Shown: piece by piece, positions 57,701 to 64,000 of the stretch
Numbering within the stretch: position 1 is the first letter of the stretch
Layout: each line of letters starts with the position of its first letter
Assembly: GCF_000372725.1 (NCBI RefSeq)
Contig: NW_005200680.1
Span: 111,671 to 175,670, forward strand
Source: Emiliania huxleyi CCMP1516
Lineage: Eukaryota > Haptophyta > Isochrysidales > Noelaerhabdaceae
Direction: 5' to 3'
DNA length: 64,000 nucleotides
Program-made: the position numbers and the translations under genes
The notes under the pieces: model-generated
What the model saw: only the letters and a program-made list of their open reading frames with translations
The model's database searches: none
Told to the model about the DNA's origin: nothing

Positions 57701-60700
57701 GCTCGATCTGGTTCGGAAAGTTCTTGAGCGTGCAGACCGGGATGCTCTTCTCGGGCGGGTCCCGCGACGAGCCTAATCAAGAGCTGATTCAGAGCTGATT
57801 CAGAGCTAATTAAGAGCTGATGAAGACTTCTCGGGCGGGGCGGCGAGACGAGCCGTAGCTCTCGGTGAGCTTCGGGACGACGACCTGCACGTTCCCCTTC
57901 GGGCCGAGCGTGCCTGTTCACAGCCCCGCGGGTGTGAAGAGACGCCGTTCACAGCCGCACCTTCCCCTTTGGGCCGAGCGCGCCGCTCTCGAGGAGCGAC
58001 TTTTGGTAGTAGATGCAGCGCTGGTCGACGTACAGCCGCGCCTGCACGTTGTCCAGCGCGTTGCACACGCCGGAGAGGCGGCCCCAGAAGGCGTCGTCGA
58101 AGATGCCTTATTAGTTAATTAGCTAATTATTACATTATTGAATAAAAGAGGCGGCCCCAGAAGGCGTCGTCGAAGATGCCTGATTAGTTAATTAGCGAAT
58201 TATTACATTATTGAATAAAAGAGGCGGCCCCAGAAGGCGTCGTCGAAGATGCCTGATTAGTTAATTAGCGAATTATTACATTATTGAATAAAAGAGGCGG
58301 CCCCAGAAGGCGTCGTCGAAGATGCCTTATTAGTTAATTAGCTAATTATTACATTATTGAATAAAAGAGGCGGCCCCAGAAGGCGTCGTCGAAGATGCCC
58401 TCTGTCTCGGCGCCCACCCGATCCAGCCTCGCCTCCACCTTGGCCGCCTAATTAAGAGCTAGGTAGGAGTTAATTAAGAGTTAATTAGGTCGAGCCTCGC
58501 CGCCACCTTGGCCGCCGGGTTCATCGCCCCGATCGCCGCCGCGGCGCACGCCGACTTTGCCTTGGTCACGTCCCACGGGCTGTGAATAGAAGAGCTGTGA
58601 ATAGACGAGCTGTGAATAGCAGGCCGACTTTGCCTTGGTCACGTCCCACGGGCGGAAGAGGAACTGGCGGTTCAGGTTCGACTTCTCGATTGTGTCTGGG
58701 TCGGTGACCGTGACGTGCCCGCCCTCGCCTAAGTAAGAGCTCCTCCAGAGGTCATTCAGAGCTACTTAGGTGACCGTGACGTGCCCGCCCTCGCCGCAGC
58801 CGATGCCCATCATCGCCCAGTTCTTGAGCATCTCGCACCTAGCTCAGCAGAGCAAGGCTCCTAGAAGGCTCCCAGAAGGCTCCTAGAAGGCTCCTAAGCA
58901 TCTCGCACCTACCCCAGCAGGCTCCTCGCAACTTCAGACACAGCGCAGAGACGGCTCCCCCGCCCTCCCCGAGAGAGAGAGAGAGAGAGAGAGCGGCTCT
59001 CGCACCCGATCGCGCCCGCCCCGACGAGCAAGTAGCCATATCTCCCCACATCTCGCCACATCTCGCCACATCTCGCCATATCTCGCACCCGATCGCGCCC
59101 GCCCCGACGAGCAAGTAGCGCAGCGAGCCGAGCTTCTCTTGCGTGCTCCAGCCGAGCGCCGCCGCCTGCGAGTCGTGCCGCGAGCTGTGAATAGAAGAGC
59201 TGTGAGTGGAAGAGCTGTGAAAGAAGAGCCTGCGAGTCGTACCGCGAGCCGCGCGGCGCCGTCTCTGCGGGCGGAAGCGCCTCCTTGCCGTCGGCAGGCA
59301 AGCACTCCTCCGCGTCGAAGTAGAGCCACTGCTTCAGCGGCATGAACTTGCCGCTGGCAGCCTTCATCACCTCCTGCGCAGCCATGCCGCCAAAGATGGC
59401 GCACATCGGCGCGAGCTCGCCGCGCGCCCCAGACGCCTAATGACCAGCTCATGAAGAGTGAGTTCAGAGTGAATCAGGCGCGAGCTCGCCCCGCGCCCCA
59501 GCCGCCAGGTTGCGAAGCAGCCGCTCCGACGCCTCCGCCTCCGGGGAGCCGGCCGCGCCGAGCGACTCGACGGCGCCAGGCAGCTCCCGCGCGCGTGTGA
59601 GCACCTCTGCTGCGGCTGCGGCGTCGGAGGGCGGGGGCAGCTGCCCGTGGGCTGCACGGTAGGCGTCGAGAGCCTGGAGGCCGATGCAGCTGTGAGTTGA
59701 AGAGCGGTGAGTTGAAGAGCGGTGCGTTGAAGAGCGGTGAGTTGAAGAGCGGTGAGTTGAAGAGCGGTGAGTTGAAGAGCGGTGCGTTGAAGAGCGGTGA
59801 GTTGAAGAGCGGTGCGTTGAAGAGCCTGGAAGCCGAGGTGCAGCTGCATCGGCCGCTCGAACTTTGCGAAGTCCGAGACGAGGAAGTCGGGCGCAGCGAG
59901 AGCTTGCGGGAGGGGGAGGAAGGAGACCGCCTGCTTCTGCTTGACTTGGTGCATGTACCCCCCGGACGTGTACGCGCCGTAGCCGCTCGTGTCCCCGATG
60001 GAGAAGGAGAAGGGGCCGAGCACCTCGATCGGGCGGGGGCCGGACCCGTTCACTAAACTAGTTCATTAAACAAACGGATTCATTAGGGGCCGAGCACCTT
60101 GATCGGGCGGGAGCCGGACCCGTTGAGCTCGGTCATGCCCTGCACCTCGGTGAAGCAGACGTGGTCTCCGTCCGAGAGGCCGTGCCTAGAAGGTTCCAAG
60201 AAGGGTCCTGGAAGGGTCCTCGGCAGACGTGGTCCGAGAGGCCGCGCCGAGTCTCGTCATGCATCGTCACGATGCCCTCCTAATTGACCAATGAATCGCA
60301 GTTCAGTCTTCAAGACTCCTCGTCTCGCCGTGCCTCGTCACGACGCCCTCCTCGTCCTGCGAGACCGAAGTCAGCATCCCACTCACCGGCTCCTCGCCTA
60401 ATCAATCGTTAATTAATCGCTAATTAACAGTTGATTAATAGCATCCCACTCACCGGCTCCTCGCCGTCCGCGTCGACGACCTCAAACGCGGCGCCTGTTC
60501 ACAGCTCTCCCATTCACGGCTCTTCGATTCACGGCGTCCGCCGCTGGGTCCTCAAAGGCGCGGCGCCGAAGTCGCAGAACAGGCCGCCGAAGAGGCCGTA
60601 CGTGTCTGCCAGGATGAAGCGGCCCCCGGACTTGCGGCACGCCTCGTTGATGCGCGTCGCCTCGCCGAGCGGCGCGCCTAAGGGAGGCTCCTGCAACCCT

Positions 60701-61300
60701 CCTGCAAGGCTGCTACAAGGCGGGTCGCCTCGCCGCAGCGGCGCGCCCGTCACAACAACGATCCCGAAGGAGGCGATGGCGTCGGCGGTGAGGTCGCCCT
60801 CGAGCTCGGCGACGGGGACGTACTGGTTGAGCTCGGCGAGCCGCGGCGCCGTTGCCGTGGCGCGCCGCTTGCCCACGTCCTCCTCGCGCAGGAAGAACTG
60901 CGCAGACAGGTCGGCGAGAGTGGCCGGTGCAGGGTCGTAGAGCGTCACGCTCTTGACGCCGCCGAGGACGACGTTCTTCGCAATCTCCACGCCGAGGCCC
61001 CGCAGGCCGACAATCTGCATGCGCGCGGCGGCGAGGGCATGCGGCGCCGAGGGGGGCGGAGGTGCGGGAGGCGGGATCTGAGGGCGGCGGCGGCAAGGAG
61101 GCGGCAGCAAGGGAGGCGGTGGCGGAGGAGAGGGAGGGAGGCGGAGGCGGGAGAGGGGGAGGAGCGAGGGTCCGTACCAACACGCTCGATGCCATCATCT
61201 TGCGCATCGCCTCGTGCCCAAGCACGTAGAGCTGGCGGCTGTACAGCGCCTCGTCGATCTTGGCGCCGTCCGTCTCCATGTCCTGCACGGTGTCCGCCAT
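54757..61300 (-). CDS. UBA1: Ubiquitin-activating enzyme E1, 31 exons
   Basis: E1 adenylates ubiquitin and loads it on a cysteine for transfer to E2s. From ATG 61300: [36 protein letters not shown], the first catalytic Cys half-domain, [17 protein letters not shown], the second adenylation site GAGAIGCE then [17 protein letters not shown] and [13 protein letters not shown], the catalytic Cys region [76 protein letters not shown], and the ubiquitin-fold domain [15 protein letters not shown] with [15 protein letters not shown] ending [10 protein letters not shown]-stop (TGA 54757-54759). I placed 30 introns: 21 GC-AG, 5 GA-AG and 4 GT-AG. The first (after MASSVL) is GT-AG without flanking repeats. 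Most others are bounded by direct exon repeats. Confidence 0.93.
56675..56960. repeat. 11-bp minisatellite TCTAGGGAGTG in a UBA1 intron
   Basis: About 20 units of TCTAGGGAGTG or close variants (CCCTAGACACT on the sense strand). Extra copies of the upstream exon end (GGCCACCTCGTCCGGC on the sense strand) lie at both sides of the array (near 56,650 and 56,970). The same unit family occurs in introns at 21,105-21,145, 55,205-55,305, 56,060-56,085 and 57,180-57,245. Confidence 0.9.
58083..58400. repeat. Five copies of one UBA1 exon piece with AT-rich spacers
   Basis: GAGGCGGCCCCAGAAGGCGT and the rest of a 33-bp exon piece (sense [10 protein letters not shown]) recur five times, separated by four nearly identical 42-bp spacers containing GTTAATTAGC and ATTACATTATTGAATAAAA. 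Only one piece can be exonic; the other copies lie within the GC-AG intron that joins AETEG to IFDDAF. Confidence 0.9.
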
Positions 61301-61609
61301 TTGTCTGTGGAGCAGGCGAGAGGGGCGCGGCGAAGTGGGCGGGAGGGAGGGAGGGAGGGGGGGCGGGGGGGCGGCAAAGAACGGGGCGGGAGAGGCGGGG
61401 CGGGAGAGGCGGCCTTGTGGATCGACGGCGCCGTCAGGAGCGCGGGCCGTGCGCGAGTTTCTTCTCGAGGGCCTCTGAAAAGGGGCCGTCTGCAAACTGC
61501 TCTAGCCTCACACATCACTTCCTGTCGTCTGTTGTTTGAGTTGTGCCCTTGTTTGTGCCCTTGGCACCGTGGAGTGCTGGGGGGGGCGACAGGGAGGATG
61601 TGGCCCTGA
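61301..61609. other. 5' flank of UBA1
   Basis: A G-rich stretch on the plus strand (GGGAGGGAGGGAGGGGGGGC near 61,340) lies just upstream of the E1 start. It may hold the 5' UTR and promoter. No distinct motif was assigned. Confidence 0.4.
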
Positions 61610-61862
61610 GTTATGTGTACGCAAACTCAGGGTGTGTGGCAGCCAGCTGGCTGTGTGTCTTGTGAGCTTGTTTGTGTCTGTGTGTCGCTCGTGCGTGTCG
61701 TCATCATCTGTCTAGCGTCCACCCATACCGCGTTGGTGTCCAGTCCGAGCCTGGCTGTTCTTCACCTTACTACCTACCTACCTACCGTCTGCTGTGTCCT
61801 TTGTAGTGCCAGTCCCGTACCCGGTGTCGTGTGAGAGAGTTTTGTTGTAAAATTCTTTCTCG
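61610..61862 (-). mobile_element. Copy of the dispersed repeat families (inverted)
   Basis: Reading the minus strand from 61,862 downward: AGAAAGAATTTTACAACAAA, then CACACGACACCGGGTACGGG and ACTGGCACTAC, then a run of GTAGGTAG and AAGGTGAAGAACAGCCAGGC with GGACACCAACGCGG. The parts match 46,755-46,960 and 27,540-27,790. Confidence 0.6.
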
Positions 61863-63267
61863 AGGTTCTCGAGGTGGATATCCTTTGGCCGCGTTGGGTA
61901 GCGAGGATTGGTGTAACCCGAGCCACGGAGGCGTGTTTTCTGACTGACCTGTGCCATGTGCCCAGCCCTCTCCACGCCGCGATGCGCCCCCCCCCCCTCG
62001 CCTTGCAAAGAAAGGTGGGCACGTGTCTGTCCTCGGCTCGCTACTAGTAGCGAGCGAGCCGAGGACAGAGAGAGAGAGAGAGAGAGTTTGTAGTTTGTTT
62101 GTTTGTTTGACAGACACGAGTAGCGAGCGATGGCCGAGATCAACCGAGATATTATCCGCACAGCAACCTACACATATGTTATACTTTGTCTCTTTCCTAT
62201 CTATTGCTCGCAGCGACCGGCATCTTTCTCACACACATTTCAGCTGCTGCGTTCGGCACGAAGCTAAACTCTGAGCTGGAGCAATCGATTATGTGGCGGC
62301 TGATCTGCCTAAACGTAGCTAAAGCTCCTTTCGCGCTTGGCGTTTGCGCTCTCCAACGCACTTTATTGACGGGCCAGCCGGATTGAGGACCTCGCCGTGA
62401 GGACCTCTTTTAGTGAGGACCTTCCCTTCCTCACTTATACTTGCCTCTGAGGAGTTGAGCTTGAGGGGGCAAAATTAGTGAGTGATGGATGTGATGATCA
62501 ACCTTCTCGAGGGAGCACTCGGGCGGTATGCTACCTCGGTATATGCGCCGAGCCCATCGTATCTGGAGGGTAAGGCGGGTGAGGACCTCTCTGAGGACCT
62601 TTTCTCGCCTTTTAGCATTTAGGATCTCTCCGATGACGGGATGTAGCGGCCTAGACGAGACATCGGAGAGAGAGAGAGAGAGAGAGAGATTTTTAGCAAT
62701 ACCAAACAACTCTAACACTCACACGTAATTTGGGGCCTGGAGCCCTGTTCACGCGCGCGCGAGACGTGCAGACAGGGTTGCCAGGTGAGAGCGAATGGCG
62801 CGGTTCACGCCTCGCACAACAGAGAGAGAGATGCGCTCTGCATGGTGGGACATAAAAGAGAGCGAGTACTTGGGCGAGTAGGCCGAGGGCGGGCGCGCAG
62901 AGAGGCCTTGCCGCCATCGCGTTGCCGCGAAGCTACACCGTCGACTTGGAGCACTTGGAGTGCAGTCATTAACCTCACATCCAGGGCCGGGGAGCTGAGA
63001 AGCGCACCCAGCGGGCCGGATGATCGGGATCGGGTTACGGGCTAGAGACAGAGCCCTAGCCCCGGGGGTGCGCGTTCGCAGGGCAAGGGCCGTAAATTAA
63101 ACACGGGTCTCCGAGGGTTGGCCCCGCGTACCGGGTTTCCCCTTAACTGCAGGACGCCCCCTCTACTCGGAGCTAATGAACATTGATTGATTGATGGGAA
63201 GGCGAATGAACACCACACGGCAGCCATTTTTCTTTATTTTCGCGCTCTTGCTTGTCTCATCCCGCAG
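61863..63267. other. Intergenic, low gene content
   Basis: Contains short (GA)n runs at 62,069-62,088 and 62,667-62,690, and a local GTGAGGACCT repetition at 62,388-62,420 with further GAGGACCT copies near 62,580-62,600. No recognisable coding or RNA gene was found. An acceptor-like CCCGCAG at 63,261-63,267 precedes the CSN1 coding exon. Confidence 0.5.
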
Positions 63268-63289
63268 CTTCCGCGCCGCCTGCTCGGCC

Positions 63290-64000
63290 ATGTCCTCGTC
63301 CCGCCCCTCCTCCGAGATGGAGAGCTACATCGCGGCGTACGCCGGCCACACGCGGCTCAAGCGGCTGCAGTTCATCGCGCAGCACGAGCCCACGCTGCGA
63401 GCGGAGGCTCTGCGCATCGCGGTGGAGCAGGCACGGCAGGGCATAAACACGGCGCTGTACCAGGAGCTGTGCGCGACGGAGGGCTGCCCGGTGGCCCGCG
63501 ACGACGCGTGGGTCGACTCGGTCGAGAAGAAGGCCTCCGCACGCCTCGACAAGCTTGAGTCGGACCTCGCGTCGCACAAGACGTCGCTGGTCAAGGAGTC
63601 GATCCGGATGGGGCACTCCGACCTGGGCGACTTCCACGCCTCGCGCGGCGACTTCGCCACCGCGCTCAAGTGCTACGTCCGCACGCGCGACTACTGCACC
63701 ACCTCAAGACACACCCTCTCCATGTGCCTCGCCGTCGTCAAGGCGCCGCCCACCACCCTCCTCCACCTTTTCCCTCCCCCTTTTCCCTCCCCCCTTTCCC
63801 TCCTTTCCCTCCTTTCCCTCCTCTCCCTCCACCTTTTCCCGCCCGCCGGCCCCAGCCCCTGCCGCCGCGGGGCTTTTGCTGCCCTCGCCCCGGGCCTTTT
63901 TTTTTCCGCCACCACTTTGCGGGTCCCGCTTTGCCCCCCCCCCCAAAACCCACCCCCCCCCCCCCCTCACACAGGTCTCCATCCACATGGGCAACTACAC
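63290..64000 (+). CDS. CSN1: COP9 signalosome subunit 1 (5' part, truncated by window end)
   Basis: CSN1 belongs to the complex that removes NEDD8 from cullins. From ATG 63290: SEMESYIAAYAGHTRLKRLQ, FIAQHEPTLRAEALRIAVEQ, DLASHKTSLVKESIRMGHSD, LGDFHASRGDFATALKCYVR and TRDYCTTSRHTLSMCLAVVK. This follows animal and plant CSN1 closely and is distinct from proteasomal Rpn7. A GC-AG intron (63,743-63,974), extremely C/T-rich on the sense strand, then joins VSIHMGNYT at the window edge. The frame is also open back to the acceptor at 63,267, so an upstream exon is possible. The remaining PCI-domain half lies outside the window. Confidence 0.85.
   Translation, partial: MSSSRPSSEMESYIAAYAGHTRLKRLQFIAQHEPTLRAEALRIAVEQARQGINTALYQELCATEGCPVARDDAWVDSVEKKASARLDKLESDLASHKTSLVKESIRMGHSDLGDFHASRGDFATALKCYVRTRDYCTTSRHTLSMCLAVVKAPPTTLLHLFPPPFPSPLSLLSLLSLLSLHLFPPAGPSPCRRGAFAALAPGLFFSATTLRVPLCPPPQNPPPPPPHTGLHPHGQLH

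Noticed and set aside
58083-58400. Regular repeat-spacer pattern resembling a CRISPR array
   Set aside because: The spacers are nearly identical to each other and the repeats are exon copies of UBA1, so this is an intronic satellite in a eukaryotic gene.
62985-63170. Possible structured RNA or rRNA fragment (GGCCGTAAATTAAACACGGG region)
   Set aside because: It does not match any rRNA or snRNA segment I know, and no stable overall fold is evident.

Overview
This is nuclear DNA of a GC-rich, intron-rich eukaryotic microalga. The best guess is a haptophyte of the Emiliania/Gephyrocapsa/Chrysochromulina kind. The reasons are a fucoxanthin/chlorophyll-binding light-harvesting gene at 41.4-42.3 kb, conserved eukaryotic housekeeping genes on both strands (SGF29, TAM41, UBA1, CSN1), many introns that start with GC or GA instead of GT, and introns filled with short tandem repeats, often about 11 bp. 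Relaxed GC/GA donors with AG|G acceptors are also described in dinoflagellates, so the placement is an inference. No rRNA, tRNA, CRISPR array or bacterial operon was recognised.

Layout. 0-12.5 kb: a haem-carrier-like fragment, a two-ACT-domain protein, an EF-hand/membrane protein, SGF29 (SAGA histone reader), a dolichyl-diphosphatase-like PAP2 enzyme, an RS-rich protein, a small PET117-like gene, a PX-domain exon and a coiled-coil exon. 12.7-16.4 kb: a KH/UBA coiled-coil protein. 16.7-20 kb: a tandem duplication, a type II membrane protein and a small acidic protein. 20.5-24.2 kb: a GltS-type sodium:glutamate symporter split by many introns. 24.7-30 kb: a RanBP2-type zinc-finger protein, a DUF1295 membrane enzyme and TAM41. 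30-33 kb: clustered copies of a 5'-truncated repeat family and weak coding fragments. 33-39.3 kb: one large gene for a secreted/membrane receptor-like protein (CUB, Pro-rich, pectin-lyase-like repeats, Cys-rich repeats, transmembrane region, TIR and a TIR-like tail). 39-42.3 kb: an IQ-like repeat ORF, a multi-pass membrane protein and the light-harvesting gene. 43-64 kb: a DTW tRNA-modification enzyme, then NHL-BTB, ubiquitin-like/U-box, sacsin-ankyrin-U-box, UBA1 (E1) and CSN1 genes. That last stretch is rich in ubiquitin/cullin functions.

The most striking signal is in the introns. In UBA1 I placed 30 introns by hand-fitting the conserved protein: 21 start GC, 5 GA and 4 GT, and all end AG. 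Most are bounded by a 10-40 bp direct repeat of exon sequence that contains the AG|G splice junction, with AT-rich or ~11-bp minisatellite filler between the copies. The same anatomy appears in GltS, TAM41 and the KH/UBA gene. It is what intron birth by duplication of an AG|G-containing exon segment would leave behind.

Coordinates given for multi-exon genes run from start to stop codon including introns. Exon joins were made by eye from reading frame and family similarity, without transcript data.
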